Of a stretch of 64,000 nucleotides of DNA, positions 53,501 to 61,247 are shown piece after piece. The translations under genes and the position numbers were made by a program. The notes under the pieces are model-generated. The model made no database searches, was not told the origin of the DNA, and worked only from the letters and a program-made list of their open reading frames with translations. Location of the stretch: contig NZ_LBMH01000001.1 in the NCBI RefSeq assembly GCF_001005305.1, positions 186,001-250,000 of the forward strand, read 5' to 3'. Position 1 is the stretch's first letter. The number at the start of each line of letters is the position of its first letter. The DNA is from Kordia zhangzhouensis. Its GTDB lineage: Bacteria > Bacteroidota > Bacteroidia > Flavobacteriales > Flavobacteriaceae.

Positions 53501-54188
53501 CCGCTTCTGTAACTCCAGGCTCGTATCCTTGAGCATATACAGTAAAACTATCTCCAACAGTAATGGTTTGCGATGTAGTAGGGAATTGTATATTTACAAA
53601 ATCCATAGCATCTACACAACTAGAAGAAACAGCACCATTAACTATTATATCGTTCCCAGTACCTTCAAATCCTCCTGAACCACCAGTAGCTTCTGCCCAA
53701 CCATAAATTCTATACGTTACAGCTGCTGTATTTCCAGTTTGATTTACTGTAAATGTAATGACCTGAGTACTTGTATTATCAGCAATAGCCATTTCTGTGT
53801 CAATATTTGCTGCATAACCGTCTAAAGAACTTCGCAAGGCAATTCCACGTAGTCCTGTTCCAGAACGCTGTACGTTGAAAACCATTGTCGTTACATCAAA
53901 TTCATAACCACCATTAGGTGTTATGGTAAATTCCATATAATCATTTCCAGAAACTGCATTGGCTATACTAGTGGTTGCCCATGATGTAGCATTAAACCTG
54001 TCGCCATTATTAGCGGCTGTAAGTCCACTACCTCTGGTAATTGTGGAAGTTGATAAATTTGCATCATTGAAGTTTGATACTGCAGATGCTTCGTTTCCTG
54101 CTAGTCCGTTAAAATCGAATGTTAAGATTTGAGCTTGTCCCAAAAAACACATTAGAAAAAAGAAAACGGGGGCTATTTTTCTTTTCAT
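50580..54188 (-). CDS. Large T9SS-exported protein with tandem domains and LTD-like segment
   Basis: A 1202-residue cell-surface or secreted protein. Signal peptide 1-19. Residues about 190-320 and 320-450 are two copies of one domain (shared EAWIGYNT, AGWTWV/PGWTWV, GTYYYASRFR and FTYGG). Residues about 455-640 resemble a lamin-tail domain (ITQYYEGSSTNKWIEVKN). The C-terminus (about 1120-1202, YSLIGQAISV...GVYIVVIDTEKGRLVKKITR) is a type A T9SS sorting domain. Function unknown; adhesion or matrix roles are possible. Confidence 0.88.
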   Translation of the reverse strand: MKRKIAPVFFFLMCFLGQAQILTFDFNGLAGNEASAVSNFNDANLSTSTITRGSGLTAANNGDRFNATSWATTSIANAVSGNDYMEFTITPNGGYEFDVTTMVFNVQRSGTGLRGIALRSSLDGYAANIDTEMAIADNTSTQVITFTVNQTGNTAAVTYRIYGWAEATGGSGGFEGTGNDIIVNGAVSSSCVDAMDFVNIQFPTTSQTITVGDSFTVYAQGYEPGVTEAAGAGVGVEAWIGYNTVNDDPSVGAGWTWVAATFNVQSGNNDEFSAEIGSSLPTGTYYYASRFRLNSCNFTYGGSGGVWSNDSVQLTVNPDVADFCNVDFPKSATITQGATFNVYAQIYEPGITDAAGQGANVEAWIGYNTTDNDPRTDPGWTWVVASYDSDSGNNDQYTAEIGSALTAGTYYYASRFRINSSDFTYGGILADNMGSFWDPVTYNSGILTINALTATDIMITQYYEGSSTNKWIEVKNVSGAIIPANTYYIVVLNNADADNPASADPSNASSPSFNNNILIATDMAVDEVRRYKHDTAVLPAYASPGEVGYDGNPTFEFPLGASLFSGDDIVIITTTVDSSSWANRVDVIGDGTVWGDRRCFVRNSCVASGPSITWDINDWVEFTDTEVENPVAGTNPYLGEHEEGITSWNGSAWSNGTPDRSRIVTLAGNYDTNTNGDLTVCSLTVNTGITLTIPSNTYVDIQNDLTVNDTGVVDVNHQGSLVMVDDSGNVTLNGTGIVNVEKTTTSFEQYDYTYWSSPITNANLGTVLSGWRLDHAYDFIAANFEDLDGDEIDDNDDAWANTSGTMTSGVGYAVMGPTSGSFPRTETITFSGAINNGVITVPVSLSADATDADDDWNFVGNPYPSAISADDFVTFNTNITGTLYFWTHVDDASISNPGPDAYNYSTDDYAMYNATGGVGTGSTSGSSAPTGFIASGQGFFLEALTAGTVTFNNSMRSNAHDNTNFYRSSNESLNASESTVEPDRIWLNLTNPDGAYSQILIGFFPDATLQKDRLYDGIRLGASNYLKFYSKDATHQYGIQGRPAFTGSDIVPLGYDASILGDLTISIHDLDGILQTTDVYLKDLTLNITHDLKQSAYTFTTIDGSFADRFQLQFTNSALLGIEEHVIGADDLIVYLNSNQELEIKQRTRTEIQKVEIYSLIGQAISVTTDMSKKMSLRDAASGVYIVVIDTEKGRLVKKITR

Positions 54189-54289
54189 ACCACTACATTT
54201 AAATGTACCTACTAATATACTAGATAATTATCTAATAATCAAAACTGATTATTTTTTGCTCGTGTAAATAAATAGTTATTCTTTTGTAA

Positions 54290-54766
54290 ATGACTTTGCA
54301 TAAAAAATCGTATTCTCTTACTGAAGCTGTTGTAAAAATACAACAATTTTGCGTATATCAAGATCGTTGTCATAAAGAAGTAATCGAAAAATTACAAAAT
54401 ATGAACATGATTCCTGATGCAATTGATATGATTATCGCAGAATTAATTAAAGATGATTTTTTGAATGAAGAACGTTTTGCTAAAAGTTTTGCCAGAGGAA
54501 AATTTCGCATTAAAAAATGGGGGAAGCTACGTATAGTTAGGGAATTAAAACAGAGAGAAATCTCAAAATACAATATTGACATTGCATTGCAAGAAATTGA
54601 AGACAATGCTTATTTGACTACACTTGACACTCTTGCAAAAAAACGCAATGATTCTATAAAAGAAGACAATCCGTATAAGCGAAAGAAAAAAATAGCAGAT
54701 TATTTATTCTACAGAGGTTGGGAACCCCATTTGGTGTATGAAAAAATAAACGAACTAGTAAAATAG
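54290..54766 (+). CDS. recX: Regulatory protein RecX
   Basis: A 158-residue helical protein of the RecX family, which inhibits RecA filaments. Diagnostic: CVYQDRCHKEVIEKL, LIKDDFLNEERFAKSFARGK (in two parts) and KWGKLRIVRELKQREIS. It ends 1 bp before the stop of the convergent JmjC-like gene. recA is not in the window. Confidence 0.94.
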   Translation: MTLHKKSYSLTEAVVKIQQFCVYQDRCHKEVIEKLQNMNMIPDAIDMIIAELIKDDFLNEERFAKSFARGKFRIKKWGKLRIVRELKQREISKYNIDIALQEIEDNAYLTTLDTLAKKRNDSIKEDNPYKRKKKIADYLFYRGWEPHLVYEKINELVK

Positions 54767-55636
54767 CTAAAGAATGTGGTTTTTTCGATGAGTTCTTACA
54801 ATTGCTTGTTCATTTTTCCAATCAATCCATTTTTGTCCTTTTATTTTTCTCATTAAATTGTCATAATGACGCATGATAAACACATTATAAATTGCTTTCC
54901 CAAGATTCTTAGGTTTTTTTGCAATAGACCGTAAACTCATTGAAAAACCTGGCGTTACATATTTCATATAGTGCCAATACCCTTCAGGCATATACAAAAT
55001 ATTTCCATGCTCTAATTCTGTTATATAGCCTTCCGCTTTTTTTAAAGCTGGCCATTTTTCAAAGTCTGGATTTGAGAAATCAATATCTTCTCTTACAATA
55101 AGAGAATGTGGAATTTTATATAGAAAATTGCTTTGTTTTTGATCAAATAAAATGCATTGCTTTTTTCCTTCAAAATGAAAATGAAAAATATTTGCCAAAT
55201 CAATATCGTAGTGCATAAACGTATGCGAGTTTGCGCCTCCAAAAAACAACATTGGGAGTGATTTCATTAATTTTAACCCAAAATCAGGATAAGAGAAATC
55301 TTTTTGCAACGAAGGAACTTCTTTGAGAATATTCCAAAGAAAGATACGATACTTTGTAGGTTCTTTTTTTAGCAAATCCACATATTCAGACATTTTCATC
55401 TTTGCATGTGGCTCGTTAAAACCATCTTTATAATCTACAGGTCTATCATCATACAATGGCACAACTTTATCACCTGCTATGTCTTTCATGTAGTCCAAAC
55501 TCCATTTTGAATACGCTGGCCAGTCTTCAATAAAACGTTCTATAACCACTGGCTTTTGTGGTTTAAAGTAATTCTTAATGAATTCTTCTTTTGTAATCGT
55601 TTTAACTCTTGGAATTTGTTGCAGATTCAATTTCAA
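54767..55636 (-). CDS. Cupin-like (JmjC/FIH-type) protein
   Basis: A 289-residue protein of the cupin-8 type, related to factor-inhibiting-HIF and JmjC hydroxylases. Early FKPQKPVVIERFIEDWPAY; the Fe-binding pattern HxD is in FMHYDIDLANIFHF and the second His in LYMPEGYWHYM. It may be a 2-oxoglutarate/Fe(II) hydroxylase. The start is TTG 55636 (KLNLQQIPRVKTI follows); no ATG is available upstream. Confidence 0.87.
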   Translation of the reverse strand: MKLNLQQIPRVKTITKEEFIKNYFKPQKPVVIERFIEDWPAYSKWSLDYMKDIAGDKVVPLYDDRPVDYKDGFNEPHAKMKMSEYVDLLKKEPTKYRIFLWNILKEVPSLQKDFSYPDFGLKLMKSLPMLFFGGANSHTFMHYDIDLANIFHFHFEGKKQCILFDQKQSNFLYKIPHSLIVREDIDFSNPDFEKWPALKKAEGYITELEHGNILYMPEGYWHYMKYVTPGFSMSLRSIAKKPKNLGKAIYNVFIMRHYDNLMRKIKGQKWIDWKNEQAIVRTHRKNHIL

Positions 55637-55696
55637 AATTCTAACGTTTATCTAGCTAAGTTAATAAATTGTTATGTAAAATTAATCGTAAAGTAA

Positions 55697-55722
55697 AAAA
55701 GAGCTCATTACTGAGCCCTTTT
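55697..55722 (-). terminator. Terminator of bioB
   Basis: On the minus strand: AAAAGGGCTCA pairs with TGAGCTCTTTT (one G-U) with loop GTAA, followed by T residues. The wobble pair forms only in the minus-strand RNA. Confidence 0.75.
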
Positions 55723-55743
55723 ATGTTGTTTATATAGTACTCA

Positions 55744-56853
55744 TTATTGCTTTTTCTCTAGCACAGCCGCTTTCATTTTCTCTTTTGCCTGCTCGTTTCT
55801 TTCAATAGTATGTTCTGGTCTTGACCATTTTGGTTTTTCTCCTAATGCCTGATATTTAGAGTCTTTTGCTTCCACCGTTTGTGGCTGCACTTTTTTTGTA
55901 AATGGTTTTTGTGGATTCAACCCAAGCATCTCAAACATTTTCATATCTTCATTAACGTCAGGATTTGGCGTTGTTAGTAATTTGTCTCCAGCAAAGATTG
56001 AATTTGCTCCAGCAAAGAAACACATCGCTTGTCCTTCTCTGCTCATATTTGTTCTTCCAGCAGATAAGCGTACTTGTGTTTCAGGCATTACGATTCGAGT
56101 TGTGGCAACCATACGAATCATTTCCCAGATTTCCACTGGTTTTTCATTTTCTAATGGCGTTCCTTCTACTGCAACTAATGCATTTATTGGCACTGATTCG
56201 GGTTGAGGGTTTAAAGTTGCCAATGCAACCAACATTCCTGCACGATCTTCTATAGACTCGCCCATTCCTATAATACCTCCACTACAAACAGTTACGTTGG
56301 TTTTACGAACATTATCAATTGTTTCTAGACGATCTTCATATCCTCTAGTAGAAATAACTTCTTTATAATATTCTTCCGAAGAATCTAAATTGTGATTGTA
56401 GGCATACAATCCCGCTTCAGCCAAACGTTTTGCTTGATTTTCGGTAACCATTCCCAAGGTACAGCAAACTTCCATGTCTAATTTGTTAATGGTACGTACC
56501 ATTTCCAAAACTTGATCAAACTCTGGCCCATCTTTTACATTTCTCCATGCTGCTCCCATACAAACGCGAGAACTCCCAGAAGCTTTTGCACGTAATGCTT
56601 GCGCTTTTACTTGAGAAACAGACATCAAATCATTTCCTTCAATATCTGTATGATAACGTGCTGCTTGCGGACAGTATCCGCAGTCCTCAGGACAGCCACC
56701 CGTTTTTATAGATAGTAAAGTAGATACTTGCACTGTATTTGGATCATGATGTAATCTGTGTACAGTTGCTGCTTCATATAACAATTCCATCATTGGTTTG
56801 TTGTAAATCGCAATGATTTCTTCTTTCGTCCAATTGTGTCGGATGTTGCTCAT
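55744..56853 (-). CDS. bioB: Biotin synthase
   Basis: A 369-residue radical SAM enzyme that inserts sulfur into dethiobiotin, the last step of biotin synthesis. The radical SAM cluster motif CxxxCxxC is in GGCPEDCGYCPQAARYHT; GVCMGAAWR-type (RVCMGAAWRN) and YNHNLDSSEEYY follow. The C-terminal 40 residues are a charged tail beyond the core. Separated from bioA, bioD and bioF by about 4.4 kb of other genes. Confidence 0.97.
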   Translation of the reverse strand: MSNIRHNWTKEEIIAIYNKPMMELLYEAATVHRLHHDPNTVQVSTLLSIKTGGCPEDCGYCPQAARYHTDIEGNDLMSVSQVKAQALRAKASGSSRVCMGAAWRNVKDGPEFDQVLEMVRTINKLDMEVCCTLGMVTENQAKRLAEAGLYAYNHNLDSSEEYYKEVISTRGYEDRLETIDNVRKTNVTVCSGGIIGMGESIEDRAGMLVALATLNPQPESVPINALVAVEGTPLENEKPVEIWEMIRMVATTRIVMPETQVRLSAGRTNMSREGQAMCFFAGANSIFAGDKLLTTPNPDVNEDMKMFEMLGLNPQKPFTKKVQPQTVEAKDSKYQALGEKPKWSRPEHTIERNEQAKEKMKAAVLEKKQ

Positions 56854-56872
56854 AAATTAGTTAGTTTGGTGA

Positions 56873-56880
56873 CAAAAATA
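56873..56880 (-). promoter_or_regulatory. Putative -7 box of bioB
   Basis: Minus strand TATTTTTG, exact TAnnTTTG match, 19 bp upstream of bioB. No matching -33 TTG. It overlaps the edge of the upstream gene's end. Confidence 0.4.
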
Positions 56881-56881
56881 G

Positions 56882-57364
56882 TTATATCCATTTAGATTCT
56901 GTGCCTGTTGCATCTAAAATATCAATTTTTAATATATCCGCAATTTGTTTTGCTACAGCAAACGCATCTTTTTTATCTTTCGTATTGTAAGCTTTGATGC
57001 GATGATTTCCGTTGTAGAATAAGTTTAGTACAATAACATCATTTTTTATTTCTGTTTCATGAACAAAATCTCTTATAATCGCTCTTTCTGTTGCAATGAA
57101 CACTGAAATATAATCTATTTCAGGCAAATCTTCCCATTGCCCAAAACGAATTCCTAGAACATCTGTAAATGCCCTATATTGTCGTTTGTTTAGCTCTACT
57201 TCTGTTCCTTCTTTTATAAAAAATAAGATTGATACAACACAAAAAATTAATCCTAAAAAATTTCCTGTAAACGTTGCTATGACGCCAACTAAAAAAAATC
57301 CCACACCAAAAACGTACCTCAACAAATGAATCTCTCTTTTGTAGCTAATTTTATTTTTATTCAT
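56882..57364 (-). CDS. Membrane protein of unknown function
   Basis: A 160-residue protein from ATG 57364. Two TM segments (about 17-35 and 38-54) and a soluble C-terminal domain with FGQWEDLPEIDYISVF and YNTKDKKDAFAVAKQIADIL, resembling the PH-like domain of small bacterial membrane proteins. It lies 28 bp before bioB in the same direction. No named family recognised. Confidence 0.65.
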   Translation of the reverse strand: MNKNKISYKREIHLLRYVFGVGFFLVGVIATFTGNFLGLIFCVVSILFFIKEGTEVELNKRQYRAFTDVLGIRFGQWEDLPEIDYISVFIATERAIIRDFVHETEIKNDVIVLNLFYNGNHRIKAYNTKDKKDAFAVAKQIADILKIDILDATGTESKWI

Positions 57365-57383
57365 ACTTAGGATTGGAGTAATC

Positions 57384-57410
57384 AAAAAATCCGCACAATG
57401 CGGATTTTTA
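57384..57410 (-). terminator. Terminator of the flotillin operon
   Basis: Stem AAAAATCCGCA / TGCGGATTTTT, 3-nt loop. It lies between the flotillin gene stop and the next gene downstream on the minus strand. Confidence 0.9.
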
Positions 57411-57426
57411 ACAGTACATTTTTATG

Positions 57427-58884
57427 TTATTTTTCTTCTGAATCTTCTGAAGTTGTTGTTTCTGAAGCTGCATTGTTAGCAGTAATGTCTTTTCCCTTTA
57501 AATATTCTGGCAATTCCATTCCTGCCATGTTGAACATTTCTTGTAATGGTGGTACTGCTTTGTACATGCCTGAGATAAAGTTGGATGTAGACGTTTTACC
57601 ATCTTTTCCTCCGCCATTTTCCCAAACAGTCACTTTATCAATTTTTATATTTTTGATGGCTTCTGCTTGTGTTTTAACCAGTTCTGGCAATTTATCGGCA
57701 ATTAACAATAATACCGCATCTTTTGCATTGTTTCCAGCAGCAGCAACTATTTGATCCAACCCTTGTGCTTGCTTGGTTAAGACTTCATACAACCCTTGTG
57801 CTTCTGCTTGCGCTTTGAAAAGAATTGCATCTGCTTCTCCTTTGGCTCTTCTACGAATGCGTTCTGCCTCCGCCTCAGCATCAATTTCTACTTTACGTTT
57901 GTCAATTTCTGCAGGAACGATAATGTCTGCTTGTTGCGAAGAACGCTCTCTTTCCGCTCTTGCTTCTTCTGCTTCACGTTCTGCAGCATATGATTCTTCC
58001 AAAGCTTTGGCTGCTTGCACTTTTTCTGCTGCAATTGCCACACGTTCTGCCTCAGCTTCGCGTTGTCTACGCAAGGAATCAGAGTTTGCCACTTCAATTT
58101 TTGCTTTGTTTTCTCCATCAACCGCTTTGGCATTGGCTGCTGCTACTTGTGTACGTTCATCTTGTGATGCGTTTGCTTCTCCAATAGCTCCATCTCTGTT
58201 TTTCTCAGCAACCGATTTACGAGCCGCATTGATAGCATGTGCCGCAGCTTCTTTACCTAATGCCTCAATATAGCCTGACTCGTCAACAATATCTGTAATG
58301 TTTACGTTGATTAATTTAAGACCCACTTTTTTTAATTCCGACTCGACACTTTCAGAAATGTTTGTTAAGAATTTATCTCTATCAGAGTTAATTTCTTCAA
58401 TATCCATAGAAGCAACTACCAAACGTAATTGTCCAAAAATGATTTCTTGTGCCAGTTCTTGAATTTCATGTTGTCCTAATCCAAGAAGTCGTTCTGCTGC
58501 ATTTTGCATAATTCCAGGTTCCGTAGAAATACCTATGGTAAATCGGGAAGGAACATTGACACGAATGTTTTGTTTACTTAACGCATTTACCAAGTTAACT
58601 TCTATGGAAATTGGCGTTAAATCTAAGTATTCATAATCTTGAATAACCGGTAAAATAAATGCGGCACCTCCATGAATACATTTGGCAGATTGTCCGCCAC
58701 CCACTTTTCCATAAACTACTAAGATTCTGTCGGAAGGACAGCGTTTGTATCTACGGATAAATACCGTGATTAGCAAAAAGATAAAGAGTCCTGCAGCAAT
58801 TATCAGAATGAGTCCTGACATTTCGCCTAACGCTGAACTATCACCACTATTCTGCGTTTGCAATAAGAGAAGTGCTTTTGTCAT
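57427..58884 (-). CDS. Flotillin family protein
   Basis: A 485-residue membrane scaffold protein. N-terminal TM (about 24-46), SPFH/PHB domain (about 60-240, GGQSAKCIHGGAAFILPVIQ and RFTIGISTEPGIMQNAAERLL in parts) and a long Ala/Glu/Arg-rich coiled coil (about 245-380) typical of flotillins. It organises membrane microdomains. It overlaps the NfeD-type gene by 38 bp, the common flotillin/NfeD pairing. Confidence 0.93.
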   Translation of the reverse strand: MTKALLLLQTQNSGDSSALGEMSGLILIIAAGLFIFLLITVFIRRYKRCPSDRILVVYGKVGGGQSAKCIHGGAAFILPVIQDYEYLDLTPISIEVNLVNALSKQNIRVNVPSRFTIGISTEPGIMQNAAERLLGLGQHEIQELAQEIIFGQLRLVVASMDIEEINSDRDKFLTNISESVESELKKVGLKLINVNITDIVDESGYIEALGKEAAAHAINAARKSVAEKNRDGAIGEANASQDERTQVAAANAKAVDGENKAKIEVANSDSLRRQREAEAERVAIAAEKVQAAKALEESYAAEREAEEARAERERSSQQADIIVPAEIDKRKVEIDAEAEAERIRRRAKGEADAILFKAQAEAQGLYEVLTKQAQGLDQIVAAAGNNAKDAVLLLIADKLPELVKTQAEAIKNIKIDKVTVWENGGGKDGKTSTSNFISGMYKAVPPLQEMFNMAGMELPEYLKGKDITANNAASETTTSEDSEEK

Positions 58885-59467
58885 AATTTGTGTTGTTTAT
58901 TGGTTGAACGATTAATATTCCTGTTCCTGTAATGTCTATAACTTTTACCACAGTTCCTGTTTTAAGTGCCTCATCACTATCAGCAAGCGCTTCTAATTCG
59001 CGCAAAGCACCTTGCACATTGATATGAACTTTTCCGATTTTAGAACGATTAGCTCCAATCGTTAAATATACTTCTCCTACATTTCCTATAGCATTTTCAA
59101 GTTTGAGTGTTCCGCTACTTACGAGTTTGTTAATGTAGTATATAAGGGTCGCCATTACAAACATCATTACCAATCCAGCTAACACTGATATTAAAATAGT
59201 TACACCTTTTCCAAAACCTGCATTGATACATGAAATTCCTGCCCAACTAAAAATGGTAAAGAACGCTACCAAATTTTTAAATGTAAAAAACTGAAACCCA
59301 ATACCAGTATCGTTTTCAATTTCAGCATCTACATCACCATCAATACCATCTGTATCACCTACCAAAAAAGTGGTAATTAAAACAAATACAAAAATCGTCG
59401 ATGCTATGGCTGCAATAATCCAATACGATTTTTCAAAAGTCGTTAATGCTGAAAACCAATCTCCCAT
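58847..59467 (-). CDS. NfeD-like OB-fold membrane protein
   Basis: A 206-residue protein with three TM segments (about 14-36, 62-82 and 86-112) and a C-terminal OB domain (about 122-195, IGNVGEVYLTIGANRSKIGK, TGTVVKVIDITGTGILIVQP). It pairs with the flotillin gene downstream, with a 38-bp overlap, as in other bacteria where NfeD-type proteins work with SPFH proteins. Confidence 0.82.
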   Translation of the reverse strand: MGDWFSALTTFEKSYWIIAAIASTIFVFVLITTFLVGDTDGIDGDVDAEIENDTGIGFQFFTFKNLVAFFTIFSWAGISCINAGFGKGVTILISVLAGLVMMFVMATLIYYINKLVSSGTLKLENAIGNVGEVYLTIGANRSKIGKVHINVQGALRELEALADSDEALKTGTVVKVIDITGTGILIVQPINNTNYDKSTSLIANAE

Positions 59468-59486
59468 GATATGCGATTTTAATGTG

Positions 59487-60668
59487 TTATTTACTATTAT
59501 TAGAATTTTCGTTTTTGGTTAATAATACCGATACGGCATTTCCTCCAAATCCTACCGCGTTGACTAAAATTTTGTTTAGTTGTTTCGGCTGTTTTTCTTT
59601 TTCAAGATAGGGAATTGACACGAGTTGTTGTTGTTGCATCATCAGGATTGCCAATTCAATACTCAACATTCCAGAAGCTCCAAATGTGTGCCCTATTTTC
59701 CATTTATTCGTAGTAAGATTTGGAATTTTGTTACAAAATATTTTTTTGATAGCATTATATTCTGCTTGATCTCCTTTTATAGTTCCAGGTGCATGTAAGA
59801 TAATTGCATCTATTTTTTCTACAGCAGTGTTCCCCAAAGCCATACGCATGGATTTTTCAAAACATATCCCATTAGTTGAAATAGATGTATTGTGCTGTAA
59901 TGTTTCAGTAGCATATCCAATTCCACAGATATAAGCAAGTGCATTTTCCTTTCTACCTTTTTCTAAACAGATTGAAGCAGCGCCTTCCCCCAAAATCATA
60001 GTGTTTTGCCTTTTTTTCAAATCTAAAGACAAACATGGATAGCTCTTTTTTTCTTTAGCATAAATGTGTAATGCTTGCATTTGGGCAATTGTAAAAGGGG
60101 TTAATGGTGCTTCACTGCCTCCTACTAAAAATTTATCGGTCATTCCAGACTGCAACCACGCAATTCCGTTCAATACGGCATGCAATGCTGTTGAACATGT
60201 TATTGAATGTGATATTTGTGGTCCTGCCGTTTGTAAATCGTGTGCTACCCACGATGAGATATTTCCTAAAGTTGTGGTTGGAGAACTTAATGTTTCAGCA
60301 TATTGATTTTGAAGAAAATCTGCATGATATTTTTCAAAAAGTGACGTAGCTCCTCGCGAAGAACCAATATTCACTCCAAAGTCACTCTCAGGAAGCCAAC
60401 CTGCGTTTTTAATTGCCTTTTGCGATGCTAGTATAGCATATAAAACACTGTTATCAAGGTTTTTATATTTAGTATTTACTTTTTTTAGATTGCTTATTTC
60501 ATCCAATGCATCTTTAGAAAGTGATGCAACATAAACTTCTTGCTGTTGCTGCTTTTGAATGGTAAAACAATGAGAGTCATTTGTATATTGTTTCCATATT
60601 TTATCAGGTTCATTCCCTAAAGGAGACAAAGATCCTAACCCTACTATCGAAATACAATCATGCAACAT
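59487..60668 (-). CDS. Beta-ketoacyl synthase (KAS) in the biotin region
   Basis: A 393-residue condensing enzyme from ATG 60668; a TTG at 60692 is rejected. The catalytic Cys is in SHSITCSTALHAVL, the two His in ILHAPGTIKGDQ and IGHTFGASGML, so the Cys-His-His triad is complete. Family members condense acyl and malonyl-ACP. It is not in a fatty-acid operon but next to bioA, bioD and bioF, which suggests a role in making the pimeloyl chain. This role is an inference. Confidence 0.88.
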   Translation of the reverse strand: MLHDCISIVGLGSLSPLGNEPDKIWKQYTNDSHCFTIQKQQQQEVYVASLSKDALDEISNLKKVNTKYKNLDNSVLYAILASQKAIKNAGWLPESDFGVNIGSSRGATSLFEKYHADFLQNQYAETLSSPTTTLGNISSWVAHDLQTAGPQISHSITCSTALHAVLNGIAWLQSGMTDKFLVGGSEAPLTPFTIAQMQALHIYAKEKKSYPCLSLDLKKRQNTMILGEGAASICLEKGRKENALAYICGIGYATETLQHNTSISTNGICFEKSMRMALGNTAVEKIDAIILHAPGTIKGDQAEYNAIKKIFCNKIPNLTTNKWKIGHTFGASGMLSIELAILMMQQQQLVSIPYLEKEKQPKQLNKILVNAVGFGGNAVSVLLTKNENSNNSK

Positions 60669-60810
60669 ATCAGCTTTAATTTGAGTTGACAAATATCGTA
60701 AGAAATGTATTGATTAACCAACATTTGATAAGCTGTTTCAGGTTTTTGTTTTCTAATTTTTAGTATCTTTAAGTCTATACTTACTTATTCACTTTTTTAA
60801 GACTTTTTCC

Positions 60811-61239
60811 ATGCAATATGACAATACAATCCATGAGCCTAGAAAAAATTGGTGGCAACGCAACTGGAAATGGTTTGTTCCAACAGGTTGTTTGAGTTTG
60901 CTGGTTATATTTAGCATTGTAGTTTATGGTATTTTTACGATGGTTACTTCCGTAATCAAAGAATCTACTCCGTATACAGAAGCTCTTCAGAAAGTAGTCA
61001 CTGATTCATATATAATAGAACAACTTGGAGAGCCTATTGAGCAAAGTGGTATGTTACAAGGAACTATTTCTATTTCCAATGATGATGGAGAAGCTGATTT
61101 ACAAATTCCTCTGAAAGGTTCTAAATCTAAAGCAACACTTCATGTTGTCGCTTATAAGAAAAATGACCAATGGCACTACGAAACAATTACTGTTTTAGTA
61201 GAAACTACACAAGAAAAGATTAATTTGATTGATAAATAA
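60811..61239 (+). CDS. Coa1-like membrane protein
   Basis: A 142-residue protein with one TM segment (about 26-48) and a C-terminal domain containing EALQKVVTDSYIIEQLGEPIE and LQGTISISNDDGEADLQIPL, the pattern of the cytochrome oxidase complex assembly protein 1 (Coa1) family. Function in bacteria is unclear. The promoter region between it and the KAS gene is shared and divergent. It ends 8 bp before the convergent bioA stop. Confidence 0.8.
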   Translation: MQYDNTIHEPRKNWWQRNWKWFVPTGCLSLLVIFSIVVYGIFTMVTSVIKESTPYTEALQKVVTDSYIIEQLGEPIEQSGMLQGTISISNDDGEADLQIPLKGSKSKATLHVVAYKKNDQWHYETITVLVETTQEKINLIDK

Positions 61240-61247
61240 TTTAGTTA

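Noticed and set aside
53118-53678. Plus-strand ORFs opposite the T9SS protein gene
   Set aside because: Cys/Ser-rich shadows of a repeat-rich coding region on the other strand.
57773-58273. Long Ala/Ser-rich plus-strand ORF opposite the flotillin gene
   Set aside because: It mirrors the Ala/Glu-rich coiled coil of flotillin; composition is an artefact of the opposite strand.
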